Shown: positions 1 through 9,147, numbered from the stretch's first letter. The stretch is DNA of 64,000 bases from Leucobacter chironomi DSM 19883 (GCF_000421845.1 NZ_ATXU01000006.1:1-64000), one strand, 5' to 3'. The notes: a model not told the origin generated them from the letters alone. Program-made: numbers and translations.

Positions 1-549
1 TTCCACGTGGGTCAGCTCGCCGGTGACGCGCTCGATCGGGTGCGGCAGCGAGTCCAGCAGGAAACGCTCGGACACCGCGGACGCCGGGGCGATCCCCTCT
101 ACGCGATCCGGAAAGTGCTGCGCACCGGCGAAGCGTTCCTCACCGAGAAACAACAAGCGAAGCTCGACGCAGTGTTCTCTGACCCCGCGCATGCGGATGT
201 GTGGCGTGCGTGGCGGGTCTACCAACAGGTCGTGAACTCGTATCGGGAGAAGTTCTCGGGAAACGGCAGACGTCGGCTCCGTGAATTGATCGACACGGTG
301 AAAGCCACCACGCCATCCTGGTTCGTCGAACTCCGCAAGCTCGCGTACACGCTCGACCGGCGCCGGGCAGACATCCTCGCGTACTTCGATCACCCAAGAA
401 CTTCGAACGGACCGACCGAAGCAATCAACGGCAGACTCGAGCACTTGCGTGGCTCGGCACTGGGCTTCCGAAACCTGGCCCACTACATCGCGAGATCCCT
501 GCTCGAGGCCGGCGGATTCAGACCACGACTACACCCTCAAATGCGATGA
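1..549 (+). CDS. ISL3-type transposase, C-terminal part (cut by window edge)
   Basis: The frame is open from base 1, so the gene begins outside the window and only about 182 codons are visible. The sequence matches the C-terminal part of ISL3-family DDE transposases, which cut and join element ends. The clearest signature is the stretch around base 400, RTSNGPTEAINGRLEHLRG, which carries the last catalytic acidic residue (the E of TEA) followed by the typical NGR and the arginine-rich tail. The stop lies at 547-549. No target duplication or terminal repeat can be confirmed because the left end is missing. It sits just left of the prophage and may be unrelated to it. Confidence 0.85.
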   Translation, partial: FHVGQLAGDALDRVRQRVQQETLGHRGRRGDPLYAIRKVLRTGEAFLTEKQQAKLDAVFSDPAHADVWRAWRVYQQVVNSYREKFSGNGRRRLRELIDTVKATTPSWFVELRKLAYTLDRRRADILAYFDHPRTSNGPTEAINGRLEHLRGSALGFRNLAHYIARSLLEAGGFRPRLHPQMR

Positions 550-570
550 GCCGTAAATGTCGGGGGAGCG
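1..570. mobile_element. Partial insertion sequence (ISL3-like), right end
   Basis: The visible transposase 3' end implies that the right end of an insertion sequence lies shortly after base 549. The exact terminal inverted repeat cannot be set without the left end, so the coordinate 570 is a guess. The next gene starts at 609. Confidence 0.5.
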
Positions 571-608
571 GCGTACCCTTTTCGAACATAGTTTCGAATG
601 GAGGTGTG

Positions 609-944
609 ATGTCCAACCCGGCCCCGATTCAGATTGACACCGACACCTGGATCATCATGCGCGAGCACCCTGCCCAGCCCAAGGCCCTCGTGAGTCGCGT
701 CACCGACACTGGGGGAGAGGCCCGCTTCCTGCTCATGGTCTGGAATGCGGTGCCTGCCCGGAGACGCATGCATGGGATCTACGGCAGCCTCGAAGAAGCC
801 GACCGTGCCGTGCTCTGGGACAACTCCGAAGCGCTCAAGAGAGCAAGGGACACTGTCGGCCCGGCCCCGGGGTACCCGAACATGAGCAAGATGCCCCGCG
901 GTGATATCAAGTTGGCTCGATCAACTCAGGACCGTCACCCCTGA
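609..944 (+). CDS. Hypothetical protein, 111 aa
   Basis: I do not recognise this protein. I chose the ATG at 609 because GGAGGTG lies just upstream; the longer open frame from 546 would run into the end of the insertion sequence. The product is a small soluble protein with a short beta-rich stretch (residues 8-45, TDTWIIMREH and ARFLLMVW) followed by a helix. It has no signal peptide or membrane helix. Its last 38 bases overlap the tail of the convergent SRAP gene. It could be chromosomal or part of the integrated element. Confidence 0.6.
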   Translation: MSNPAPIQIDTDTWIIMREHPAQPKALVSRVTDTGGEARFLLMVWNAVPARRRMHGIYGSLEEADRAVLWDNSEALKRARDTVGPAPGYPNMSKMPRGDIKLARSTQDRHP

Positions 945-1599
945 GTGGGCGCACCGCCCACTCGTGCAGCTGCTCCGAGATTGGCGCCGACGCCTCCGAC
1001 ACCGCGTCGACGAGTAGCTGGTCACCCTCGGTCTCGGGGTCGAGCCAGTCCTGCAGCAGCTCATCTGCCATGAAGACCGGCATGCGGTCATGAATGTCGG
1101 TCATCACTCCTGCCGAGGCTCGCGTGAGAATCGTAGCCGTGAGGTGCCACCCCTCACCCTCAGCGGCATCGGGCTCACGCCACCACGAGTACAGGCCAGC
1201 CATCGGGAGGATCTGCGCGGGTCCGAAGATCGCGTGTGGAGTGCGAGCGGTCTTCGCCCCCGTCCACTCGTAGAAACCCGTGACGGGGATCACGCACCGT
1301 TGCCGCTTGAGCGGCCCCTTGAATGTCGCCTTCTCCGAAAGCTGTTCCGAACGGGCGTTGAACGTGGGATACCGAGACTTCATCTCTTTCGCCCACGGCG
1401 GCACCAAGGACCAGTGCGCCATCTCAAATCGCTTCGCCCCGTCTTTCGTGGAGGTCAGCGCGACCGGGATCTGCTGTGTCGGCTTCACGTTCCATGAAGG
1501 CTTGTATCCAGTGGGTCGCGCCGTCAGCCATTCGGCCAGCTCGCTTCCACCCGCTACGTCCATGTTCTCGTCGTAGTCGACGATGACCCTCCCGCACAT
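907..1599 (-). CDS. SOS response-associated peptidase (SRAP, HMCES/YedK family)
   Basis: SRAP proteins bind abasic sites in single-stranded DNA and form a covalent link through the cysteine at position 2, shielding the lesion. The protein begins MCGR with Cys2 in place. It also has the family's Asn in FNARSEQ (about residue 81), the Glu in GFYEW (about 112) and the His of HDRMPV (about 183). The 230 aa length is normal. The start is leaderless: TAGCCT lies 6 nt before the ATG on the minus strand. SRAP genes occur both on actinobacterial chromosomes and at lysis ends of phages. This one lies beyond the late terminator of the prophage, so ownership is open. Confidence 0.93.
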   Translation of the reverse strand: MCGRVIVDYDENMDVAGGSELAEWLTARPTGYKPSWNVKPTQQIPVALTSTKDGAKRFEMAHWSLVPPWAKEMKSRYPTFNARSEQLSEKATFKGPLKRQRCVIPVTGFYEWTGAKTARTPHAIFGPAQILPMAGLYSWWREPDAAEGEGWHLTATILTRASAGVMTDIHDRMPVFMADELLQDWLDPETEGDQLLVDAVSEASAPISEQLHEWAVRPLRGDGPELIEPT

Positions 1600-1919
1600 G
1601 CGCCCAGGCTACGCGCCCCGTAAACGCACGAAAAGGGGCAGCCCGTCAATTGATGGTGACGGCGGGTCTCGCGTCCACCTCCTACATCACGGCTTGCTGT
1701 GAGTACCGGCAGGCCCAACTCCACGGGGTACTCTGTGCCTAGGGTGCTCCGGATTCCCACCCCATTTCGTGGACGCTGCGATGTGGGGCCTTCCCCAAGG
1801 CCGGGGCACCCGCCTTCCTCAACACAACAAGCGCCCCCGCACCCACTCGTGAGAGTGAGCGCGGGGGCGCAGTGCGTAAAGAAAACGAAAACCAGATTTT
1901 CCCTAGTTTTCGATAGGGG
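1600..1919. other. Intergenic stretch holding the late terminator and possibly attL
   Basis: No gene is seen in these 320 bases. They hold a strong hairpin at 1831-1870, and the part left of it (1600-1830) is a plausible place for the left attachment site because the phage late genes end at 1920. I compared it by eye with the sequence after the integrase (35700-36250) and found no shared core longer than the 8-mer TGGGGCCT. Confidence 0.4.
1831..1870 (-). terminator. Terminator of the phage late operon
   Basis: The 10-base arms GCGCCCCCGC (1831-1840) and GCGGGGGCGC (1861-1870) are perfectly complementary. An inner 5-bp stem (CACTC/GAGTG) is capped by GTGA. Read on the minus strand it follows the holin gene and leads into a T-rich tract (TTGTTGTGTTG), as expected for an intrinsic terminator. 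Confidence 0.8.
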
Positions 1920-2159
1920 TCAGTCGGCGGCGTACCGGCCACGACGCACGAGCGAAGCCGTGCCAGGATCCGCGACCGGGCCTGACCCGATCGACGTGAG
2001 CACAGACAGTGCAGCCGCCACGAGCGTGACGGATCCCACCTGCACCCAGTCAACATCGAGGATGCCGACCATGCCGGTGCCGATGAGGGCCGTGGCGGTC
2101 TGGGCTGCGGTCTTGATGGCGCGCTCGATCGCGTCGCGCCAGAAAACGAGAGTGAACAT
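1920..2159 (-). CDS. Phage holin, r1t type
   Basis: Holins make holes in the membrane so that the endolysin can reach the cell wall. This 79-aa protein begins with the r1t-holin pattern MFTLVFWRDAIERAIKT, then has two hydrophobic segments (about residues 18-36 and 40-60) and a charged tail. The ATG at 2159 has AAGGAG at good distance and overlaps the stop of the previous gene (TGATG). A GTG 3 nt upstream is also possible. It is the last gene of the late operon, directly before the terminator. Confidence 0.85.
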   Translation of the reverse strand: MFTLVFWRDAIERAIKTAAQTATALIGTGMVGILDVDWVQVGSVTLVAAALSVLTSIGSGPVADPGTASLVRRGRYAAD

Positions 2160-2572
2160 CACTGCTCCTTCCGGGGGTTGAGGGTCTTCTCGATGTCAGT
2201 GACGCGCTCGGAGAGCTCGTCATCGCCCGTCTCCATGAGCTGCTGCAGGCCGGTGAGCTTCTCCGTGGTCTCGGCGAGCTGTTGTGTCTGCTGGTCGAGC
2301 TGCACCGCCTGGCGAGTCTGCTCAGCTTCCACGCGGCGCACGGCATCGTTGAGGCTGGTGCCGGTGTTCGGGCGCACCTCGTGGTGGATCTCATCGAGGA
2401 GGCGCATCTTCGCGGGCAGCTCCGCGAGCGCGTCGATCGTCTGGACGAACCGACGCAGCAGCGGCCACACCTTCACGATCGCGACGATGAGCACGAAAGC
2501 CGCGAGCGCCCAGAGCACGAGTTGCACCACGGTGATGTCGCCAAACAGGCGTGTCAGTTGTTCCTCCGTCAT
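2159..2572 (-). CDS. Membrane-anchored coiled-coil lysis protein (DUF2746-like)
   Basis: The 137-aa product has a membrane helix at residues 13-33 and then a long helical, coiled-coil region rich in Glu, Gln and Leu (residues 60-130). This layout fits the DUF2746-type proteins found between endolysin and holin genes in actinophages; they are suspected to work in lysis as a second holin or regulator. Its ATG overlaps the stop of the 37-aa gene upstream (ATGA), and its stop overlaps the holin start, so the lysis genes are translationally coupled. Confidence 0.7.
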   Translation of the reverse strand: MTEEQLTRLFGDITVVQLVLWALAAFVLIVAIVKVWPLLRRFVQTIDALAELPAKMRLLDEIHHEVRPNTGTSLNDAVRRVEAEQTRQAVQLDQQTQQLAETTEKLTGLQQLMETGDDELSERVTDIEKTLNPRKEQ

Positions 2573-2682
2573 TCGCGCCTCCGATTCGTGAGCCGCCGCA
2601 GCATCATGTGAGCTCCGAGGGTGGCCCCGGCACCCGCGAATGCGAGGCCGAGACCGATGAGGAGGACCGCTGTGACGGTCAC
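2569..2682 (-). CDS. Small membrane protein in the lysis cassette, 37 aa
   Basis: A GTG at 2682 overlaps the endolysin stop (GTGA), and its own stop overlaps the ATG of the next gene (ATGA), so the frame exactly fills the gap between two phage genes. The product has one hydrophobic helix (residues 4-25, VTAVLLIGLGLAFAGAGA) and a basic tail ending RRLTNRRRE. This is the layout of a small holin or antiholin-like protein. The function is inferred only from position and topology. Confidence 0.6.
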   Translation of the reverse strand: MTVTAVLLIGLGLAFAGAGATLGAHMMLRRLTNRRRE

Positions 2683-3428
2683 GCGTACTTCGCCTTCAGC
2701 TCGAGCCAGCGAGCAGCCGAGAGGACGGTCGGCTGCCCGAACTGCGACGCCATCGCATCCGCGGCGCGACCGCGGAGGCCTGCGCTGTCAAACTCTTCCC
2801 ACGAGCCAGCGTGCCCGGGGCGGTAGATCGCGTAAGCTGCAGAGCCATCCTGTCGGGCTCCTTCTGTGAGTGCTACGAAATGCATGGGGTCGTCCTTTCG
2901 TCGCCGAGCACGTGCGAGCGCGGCCAGCTTGTGAGAAGCGGCGATCGCCGCGGTGCGTGAGGTGTCGACCATGCCGACAGAGATTGCGCGGGGCCGGAGA
3001 TATCCAATGAGACCATCGATGACGAGGTCCGATACCTGTACCGTGCCGGGGTTCTGGGTGAGGCACCGCAGCATTCGCCCGCCGTGCGTGATTTCAAGAA
3101 CAGTGGCGACGTGCGAGAGCGGATACCAGGCGGATCCGTACTCCCAGAACGCCACATCCCCGGGCTGTGGCGTGGCGGTGGCGGGCAGGATCTCGAACCA
3201 TTGCCCGAGGCCCGAACGGGCAGCGTTGTGGAAGACGTTGCAGGCGTATCCCGAGTGCGGGTGCGTGCCGCCGGCGTTCGTGTACGTCGGCCACGACGGC
3301 ACGCCGAGGAAGTTCGTCGCGTAGTGCGACCACTGGTCCCAGCACTGCGCGCCGAACACCCGGTCGACATCGATCCACTGGTAGCGGACGCGCTGCACGT
3401 AGGCGGCGAGTTCTGTTTCGGTGACCAT
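2679..3428 (-). CDS. Endolysin with CHAP domain
   Basis: The N-terminal half is a CHAP domain (cysteine-histidine amidohydrolase/peptidase) that cuts peptidoglycan: Cys29 in QCWDQW, the PGDVAFW strand (89-95) and His106 in LSHVATVLE. The C-terminal part (about 135-249) has no recognised wall-binding motif but includes a repeat-like stretch near residues 185-245. I start at the ATG at 3428, which has AAGGGA upstream; the frame extends to 3566 without a better signal. It heads the lysis cassette, after the minor tail genes. Confidence 0.88.
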   Translation of the reverse strand: MVTETELAAYVQRVRYQWIDVDRVFGAQCWDQWSHYATNFLGVPSWPTYTNAGGTHPHSGYACNVFHNAARSGLGQWFEILPATATPQPGDVAFWEYGSAWYPLSHVATVLEITHGGRMLRCLTQNPGTVQVSDLVIDGLIGYLRPRAISVGMVDTSRTAAIAASHKLAALARARRRKDDPMHFVALTEGARQDGSAAYAIYRPGHAGSWEEFDSAGLRGRAADAMASQFGQPTVLSAARWLELKAKYA

Positions 3429-3439
3429 CAGATCCCTTC

Positions 3440-4150
3440 CTAGACAGGTCCGATGGCTCGGAACGAGCCCTTCGTTGGGATGGGTTGCACACCGAGGCGG
3501 ATCGACCTCAACCGGAATCCGGCCCCGGTGACCTCGAACAGCTGGTCGACCTGCACGGCTCCCCACGGGGTCTCAGTGGAAAAGAGCAAACGGGGCGGGC
3601 GAGAGAACGGAGTGGAGAAGAGCACCTGCGTCTGGTCCTGGTAGTACCACCCCGACGCCGTCGCGACCGATCCCGCGAGTGCTGTCGTGAACGTCCCTTC
3701 AACGACGCGCTCGCTCAACTGCCAGAGCTGCAACTCGGTGGTGCCGGACCGCGCGTACACCCACGCAACCGGCTCGTCATCAACGACACCGACCGACTGG
3801 TTGCGGCCGGCGGGCAGCGTAGTCGGTGGGGCGGTCTGCGCTGAGTTCGGGCCGGTCGCGCCCGGGATCAGCATGTATTGCGCCGAGCGAGACGCCCCCC
3901 AGGTGCGGCGCAACACGAGCAGATGCCACTGCCCCGTTGCGGGTGCCGGCACCGTCACCGATGTGAGGGTGTCGGTCGCGACCAACACCCCGGCACCGAC
4001 CGATGCGCGAGGGTCGATGAGCAGGGTCCGACCGGACGAGCGCACGGGATCCCCGGAGGTGAGCGTGTACTTCTGCGCCACGGCGGTCATGATCTGCGCC
4101 CACTGTGTCTCCGAAACGGTGCCCTGGAAGCCCGCGATTGTCATAGCCAT
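3440..4150 (-). CDS. Minor tail protein, likely receptor-binding or fibre-tip protein
   Basis: The 236-aa product is rich in Thr, Ser and Val in short strands, as in beta-structured tail tip proteins. It starts MAMTIAGFQGTVSETQWAQIM; this N-terminal pattern is common in the last tail gene before the endolysin of actinophages. There is no signal peptide or membrane helix. It lies between the Gp37-like protein and the endolysin. Role in host recognition is inferred from place and composition only. Confidence 0.65.
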   Translation of the reverse strand: MAMTIAGFQGTVSETQWAQIMTAVAQKYTLTSGDPVRSSGRTLLIDPRASVGAGVLVATDTLTSVTVPAPATGQWHLLVLRRTWGASRSAQYMLIPGATGPNSAQTAPPTTLPAGRNQSVGVVDDEPVAWVYARSGTTELQLWQLSERVVEGTFTTALAGSVATASGWYYQDQTQVLFSTPFSRPPRLLFSTETPWGAVQVDQLFEVTGAGFRLRSIRLGVQPIPTKGSFRAIGPV

Positions 4151-4159
4151 TTGGCTCTC

Positions 4160-5638
4160 CTATCTGCTTGAGTTGTCTCTGCGCTGGCGATCGGCGACCG
4201 CCCGCAGTGCGCGCGCCTGCACCTCATCCGACGACGCAACCTCAGACCCAACCTGCGGGGTCACCTTTAGCCCGTCCTCGCGGGAGAGCGTGATCGTGAC
4301 CTTCTCGATGCGCTTTCGCAGCACCATCCACCCCAGGTCAATCGAGACGATCTGGCCGAGGACGTAGCCGGACTCGCCGCCGTAGTGGATCTCGCTCGTC
4401 TCCTGCAGCTCCACCGATACCTCGGTCTCAGGCGACGCCTCAGCGAGATAGCGGACGCCCTGCTGATCGAAGTATCGGCGGGCGCGATCCTTGTACCCTT
4501 GCGGCACGGTCGAATCGACAAAGTAGTAGCGCGGGAAATCTTCATACCCCTGCTGGTTGAGCGACATGAGCTTCGCCCCGGTCGCGTCCTTGAACACCTC
4601 GATGACGCGGCCGTGCTGCTCCCGGTCGAGCTGCTGGCGCTCCTGAAAGATGCGCTGCTCCTGCTCGCCGGGGCCGCCGAGGATCACGCGCGACCCGGTG
4701 TGATCTGATATCGACCAGCTCCCGTCGATAACGGTTCCCGCCGAAACCGACAGCGGCACCGGGTAGGTGGCTGGTGCCTGCTCGATCCCGATACGGACGT
4801 TCCACGGGCCGCCGCCGATCTCTCCGCGCGCGAACACATTGAAGCTCCGCTCTGTGGTGTCGTCGGCCCACGCCTGGAACGCCGCTAGCGTCTCCCGCAG
4901 CGTGTGAAGTCGGGGCGAGAACCCGTCAAACCCGTTCATCCACGGGGGTGCGTCAGTGGGCGACGTCCATGCCTGCGCGTTCACGACCTCGTAGGGTGCG
5001 CCGTTCGACGTGCCGAACCCGATGCCGGACGAGAACACCTCCTCCGGCCCGCTCCACAGAGTTCCGCGAGAGAGATAGCCGACCCGCCGGAGGTTGTTGA
5101 TCAGCAGCGGGCACAGCAGCTCGCCAGCGAATGTCGGAACCCGCTTCCAGTCCCACAGCTCAGCGTTCGTGTACGGCCACGACCACATGTAGTGTCCCGG
5201 ATCTAGGAACGGATCCGGGAACGACTGCGCAGTGTCCTTTGCCGCTTCCGGCTCGACCTTCGCGGAGGAGTAGAGGCCGCCCCAAGAGTTAGAGTAGACC
5301 GCGGGCGTCGGCATCACCCAGGCCAGCGTGTTATCGAACACCTCGTCCTCGCTGCGCGCGTACACCGTGATAGCGGCGTCCGGTCGAACCCCACCGTTAC
5401 GCAGGTAGACGTGCCCGATGAACTCGCACCGGCCGCGGAACTTGACGACGACGCCGCACATCTCCCGCATCAGCAGCTCCCGCTGCGGCGAGTCCGCATC
5501 CACCCCGATCTCCAGCACATCTGCCGACGACCGGATCTTCGTGAGCACGACGTGCATCGGGTCACCGAGCACACCCCAGTCCTCCTGGTAGTCGGGAGAG
5601 CACAGCCGGATCTCCAAGCTATCGTCGAGCAGTGCCAT
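4160..5638 (-). CDS. Tail baseplate protein, ReqiPepy6 Gp37-like
   Basis: The 492-aa product matches Gp37-like minor tail proteins of actinophages, which form the hub of the tail tip. Typical is the N-terminal part with a short strand pattern (EIRLCSPDYQEDWG), GRCEFIGHVYLRN near residue 70, and the domain around residues 340-400 preceding DRARRYFDQQGV. The ATG at 5638 overlaps the stop of the upstream tail gene (TGATG) and has GGAGGG before it. Another ATG 15 nt upstream is in frame but lies inside the neighbour. Confidence 0.8.
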   Translation of the reverse strand: MALLDDSLEIRLCSPDYQEDWGVLGDPMHVVLTKIRSSADVLEIGVDADSPQRELLMREMCGVVVKFRGRCEFIGHVYLRNGGVRPDAAITVYARSEDEVFDNTLAWVMPTPAVYSNSWGGLYSSAKVEPEAAKDTAQSFPDPFLDPGHYMWSWPYTNAELWDWKRVPTFAGELLCPLLINNLRRVGYLSRGTLWSGPEEVFSSGIGFGTSNGAPYEVVNAQAWTSPTDAPPWMNGFDGFSPRLHTLRETLAAFQAWADDTTERSFNVFARGEIGGGPWNVRIGIEQAPATYPVPLSVSAGTVIDGSWSISDHTGSRVILGGPGEQEQRIFQERQQLDREQHGRVIEVFKDATGAKLMSLNQQGYEDFPRYYFVDSTVPQGYKDRARRYFDQQGVRYLAEASPETEVSVELQETSEIHYGGESGYVLGQIVSIDLGWMVLRKRIEKVTITLSREDGLKVTPQVGSEVASSDEVQARALRAVADRQRRDNSSR

Positions 5639-6582
5639 CAGATCGCCCTCCAATATCTAGGTCGGTACGAAAGCCGCGCCTCGCCCGCACCGGCCAGTGT
5701 GAGCAGCACTACCTGCACGTCGGGCTCGAAGGTCGGCGCAATCGGGAAGAACGCACGCCCGGTGAGCTGCGCGGTCACGTTCGTGCCGCCGCTGGTCGCA
5801 CCCTTAGCGCGCAGCATCGCCGCCTGAGCCGTCGGATCGAAGTCGAGCACGAGCTGCTCCGACCCCGACACCGGGATCTCCGCCGACACAGCCGACTCCA
5901 CGAACAGCGGCTGCGTGCTGAAAGCGCTCGCGGGACCCAGGATCGTGAGCGTCGGCCACGCCTCAACATCACCGGCCACCGTCAGCCCCGTAGAACCGTC
6001 CTGAGCACCCGGCACGATGTAGAACGGGGGTGCGGCATTCGACGCGCCGAAGAACGGTTCGACGGACGGCTGGACGGCCGTCACCGCAAGTTGCTCCGGG
6101 CCCAACCAGAACGGGTTGTCGGCGGTGAGCGCTACGCCGATGACCTGTCGGATCTCCGTCGGATCGTGAGCGTAGACCGTAGCGTTCTCGTCTAGGAAGA
6201 CGAGCAGCTCACGCCACGACCCATCGGACGCGTATACCCGCCATGCGGCATCCCGGTCCGGGGACAGGCACGACCAGAACAGCCGCTGGACGGTCACCCA
6301 TTCCTGGCCGCGTTGCTCGAAGACGACGGGGAGGAAGGCGGTGCGGTGCTTCGCGCGGGTGCCGGTGCGGACGCGGCCGGCGCCGCGCGGTGTCTCGCGC
6401 GCGAACACGTCGATTCCGGGGCCGCCCATGCCTTCGATGCCGGTAGCGACGCGAGGCCCGACACCGGAAGAGACGACGGTGCCAGCCGCGGTCTCGATCC
6501 GATATCGGGCCTCCGTGAGATCCCACACGACGAACCGGGCCGCCTGGGTGGGGTGCGGCATCCTCAGCTCGTGACGGATCAT
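5638..6582 (-). CDS. Distal tail protein (Dit-like, siphovirus tail component)
   Basis: This 314-aa protein follows the tape measure gene and looks like the distal tail protein that joins the tail tube to the baseplate. Its N-terminal half has short beta strands (residues 15-60) and the family-like stretch VTVQRLFWSCLSPDRDAAWRV near residue 95. Its C-terminal half resembles a galectin-like fold with an end in LSYRPRYWRAI. It overlaps both neighbours by a few bases, consistent with coupled translation. Confidence 0.78.
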   Translation of the reverse strand: MIRHELRMPHPTQAARFVVWDLTEARYRIETAAGTVVSSGVGPRVATGIEGMGGPGIDVFARETPRGAGRVRTGTRAKHRTAFLPVVFEQRGQEWVTVQRLFWSCLSPDRDAAWRVYASDGSWRELLVFLDENATVYAHDPTEIRQVIGVALTADNPFWLGPEQLAVTAVQPSVEPFFGASNAAPPFYIVPGAQDGSTGLTVAGDVEAWPTLTILGPASAFSTQPLFVESAVSAEIPVSGSEQLVLDFDPTAQAAMLRAKGATSGGTNVTAQLTGRAFFPIAPTFEPDVQVVLLTLAGAGEARLSYRPRYWRAI

Positions 6583-9134
6583 CGGATACCTCCCACACCA
6601 TAGACGGCGTCCGCTCGGCGGCGCTTCTTGTCGATCTCCTCGGCCACGCCTTCGGGGTTGCCGTACACGGGGCCGTTGATCTGCACCACCGTGGACGCGC
6701 CACCGGCACTCCCGGCGGCCGGGACCCCTCCCGCCACTGCGAGCTGGGTGCCGCCGAGCGCAAGATCCATCACTGCCGACACTCTCGTCTGCAGGGAGTT
6801 CCCGCTCCCACCAGAGAAGGCATCAGCAAGCGTGGACGCGAGCCCAACGCTCGATGCTTCAACCTTCGAGCGCTGGCTGTCGAGCCCGATGACGAGGCCT
6901 TCACCAGTCCACACGCCAAGCTGCTTGAACACCTTCGACGGCGAGGCGATGCCGAGGAACGACTTCACCTTGCTCACCATGGAACTGCCGAGATTGGTGA
7001 CAGCACGCACGGCGTTTGAGACCATGTCGTTCACGCCGTTGATCAAGCCTTGCACCATATCCCGACCCACCGAGACGAGCCACGATCCAGCACCGCTCAG
7101 AGCGGAGACGATCCGGCCGGGGAGACCGGTCACGAAGCTCACCGCCGACTCGACCCCGGACCGGAAGGCGCCAGAGACGTTCTGCCAGATGCTCCGGGCT
7201 GCGCCGAGGAATTGGTCGAGCCCCTGCTTGGCTAGATCCATGTTGCCGGTGATCAGGCCGACGATGAACTGCAGCGCCCCGCCGAGGGCGAGGCCGATCT
7301 GTTGCCAGATATCAGCGAAGAACTGCCGGACTGATTCGAGTCCGGACTTCACTTCGGTCCACTTCTCCGACAGCCACGCGATCACGGGGCCGACGGTCTC
7401 CGCCACGACGACCGAGAAATCGTTGAACCAGATGATCAGATCGGAGATCGCATCGAGCACCGATTCCGATGAGCCCGCGATCCCGCCGAGCTTCTCAGCA
7501 GTCTCAGACAGGCTCGAGTCGCCCGACAGCCAGCCCAGCAGCGCACTGATCTGCTCGCCCCAGACGCCCCACGCGTTCGCGACATCCACGAGGATCGGAG
7601 TGATTGTTTCGAGGGCATCGACGATGACCGGTAGCGCATCGGTTCCGAGCTCGATCCACTTCGGGAGGTTCTCGGCGACCGCGTTCGCAAGCTCGATCAG
7701 GGAAGGCGCCGCCTCCTTGACTGCGGCTCCGAGCTCGGGGCCTACCTGATCGATGACATCGTTCAGGACGGGCACGAGCTCGTCGTTCGCGATCTTCGCG
7801 AGTTCCGTCAGCGTCGGCATGAGCGATGTGCCGAGCTTCGCCTGCGCGTTTTCCCACTCAGCGGTGAGTCGCTGCTGCTGGCCGGCAAGCGTGTCCGACT
7901 CACGGGCGAAGGTACCCGAGGCGTCAGCGGTTTGCTCGTAGATCATCGCGAGCGTCTCGTTGGCCTCCGCAGCCTTGAGAGCGTCGCCTTCGAGTTCGTT
8001 TAGGCCTTTCGCAGCGAGGCGAGCGTTGATGTCCGCCTGCTTGATCGAAACGCCATAGCGCTCGATCGGATCTCGCTCCCCACGAAGTGCGGACGACAGA
8101 GCATCCACCGCATCCGAAGTCTCTCCGCCGAATTGGGCGGACAGATCGGCTCCGAGGGAGATGAGGTTCCCGGTCTGCGATATCACGTCACCCATGGGGA
8201 GACCCATGTTCTTGAGCTGCGCGCCGACGACCGTCGCGAACTCCTGATACTTGACCTGCGAGAGGCCTACAGACTGGGCAGACTCGGCCGACCACGCCTT
8301 GATGGTCTCCGCGTTCTCTTTGAAGATCGCGTCGACTGCACCCATCGACTGCTCGAGGCTCGACGCGGCGCTGACCGAGTCCTTCACGTAGTTGATGACC
8401 GACGACACTGCGGTGTCGATCGCGTTGCTCACCATCGACGCGATGCCGAGCGCTGCGACGGCCCCAAGTATCAGGGGGGCAGCCTTGCCAATGCCGGAGG
8501 CGATGCCGCCAGAGAACTTCTTGCCACCTGAGTCGCCGACAGAGCTGAGTTCAGTGCCCGCTCGGTCAGCTGAGCGTGTCAGCTCACCAAAGCCGCCCTG
8601 AGCGCCGTCTGCTGCGTTCTCGACCTGCTTGAGCTCGCGCTCCGCCTTATCGGTCGCATCCGCGAGGCGCGACTGCGCAGTGCTCAGCTTGTCGGTCGAA
8701 GACTTCGTTTCTTCCTGCCTGGCCGAGAGCGTGCGCTGCGCGGCCTGCAGGCGCTCCTCCGCGCGGACGACCTGAGACGAATCAGACGCGTACTTCTTGC
8801 GAGCCTCGGCGAGCTGGACCTCGGCAAGGCGCACCTTGCCTGCAGCGTCCTGCTCCTTGAGTCGCGCCTGCGACACCTCGCGTGCGGCCTTCGCCACATC
8901 CGAGCGCATGCTCTTCGTGAGCTGCTCGACGGTCTTCTTCGTCTCCCCACCGAATGCAGAGTGGAAGCCTCTACCCGAGTCAGTGCCCGCCTTGGTCCCG
9001 GCCGAGGCGAATCCCTTCTCGAAGGCGCCCTTGGCTTCCTTCGTGGTGGCATCCACCTCGGCGCCCACCGCGCGGCGGAACCCCTTGATCGTCGGGACGA
9101 TCGCGACCTCGCCGACACCTACCTGAGTCGCCAC
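6579..9134 (-). CDS. Tail tape measure protein
   Basis: The tape measure protein sets tail length and is ejected through the tube. I start at the GTG at 9134 because AGGAGG lies 6 nt upstream; the frame runs open to 9239 but that part lies in the neighbour. The product has 851 aa: an N-terminal Ala/Glu/Lys-rich coiled coil (about 50-200), a hydrophobic stretch near residues 220-255, a helical core with phage tape-measure repeats, and a C-terminal domain with amphipathic helices like WQNVSGAFRSGVESAVSFV. If the usual length rule holds, the tail is roughly 130 nm. Confidence 0.92.
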   Translation of the reverse strand: MATQVGVGEVAIVPTIKGFRRAVGAEVDATTKEAKGAFEKGFASAGTKAGTDSGRGFHSAFGGETKKTVEQLTKSMRSDVAKAAREVSQARLKEQDAAGKVRLAEVQLAEARKKYASDSSQVVRAEERLQAAQRTLSARQEETKSSTDKLSTAQSRLADATDKAERELKQVENAADGAQGGFGELTRSADRAGTELSSVGDSGGKKFSGGIASGIGKAAPLILGAVAALGIASMVSNAIDTAVSSVINYVKDSVSAASSLEQSMGAVDAIFKENAETIKAWSAESAQSVGLSQVKYQEFATVVGAQLKNMGLPMGDVISQTGNLISLGADLSAQFGGETSDAVDALSSALRGERDPIERYGVSIKQADINARLAAKGLNELEGDALKAAEANETLAMIYEQTADASGTFARESDTLAGQQQRLTAEWENAQAKLGTSLMPTLTELAKIANDELVPVLNDVIDQVGPELGAAVKEAAPSLIELANAVAENLPKWIELGTDALPVIVDALETITPILVDVANAWGVWGEQISALLGWLSGDSSLSETAEKLGGIAGSSESVLDAISDLIIWFNDFSVVVAETVGPVIAWLSEKWTEVKSGLESVRQFFADIWQQIGLALGGALQFIVGLITGNMDLAKQGLDQFLGAARSIWQNVSGAFRSGVESAVSFVTGLPGRIVSALSGAGSWLVSVGRDMVQGLINGVNDMVSNAVRAVTNLGSSMVSKVKSFLGIASPSKVFKQLGVWTGEGLVIGLDSQRSKVEASSVGLASTLADAFSGGSGNSLQTRVSAVMDLALGGTQLAVAGGVPAAGSAGGASTVVQINGPVYGNPEGVAEEIDKKRRRADAVYGVGGIR

Positions 9135-9147
9135 AGTCGGCCTCCTC

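Noticed and set aside
1784-1791. TGGGGCCT shared with 35725-35732 as attachment core
   Set aside because: Eight bases are too short in GC-rich DNA to call, and the flanks do not match well.
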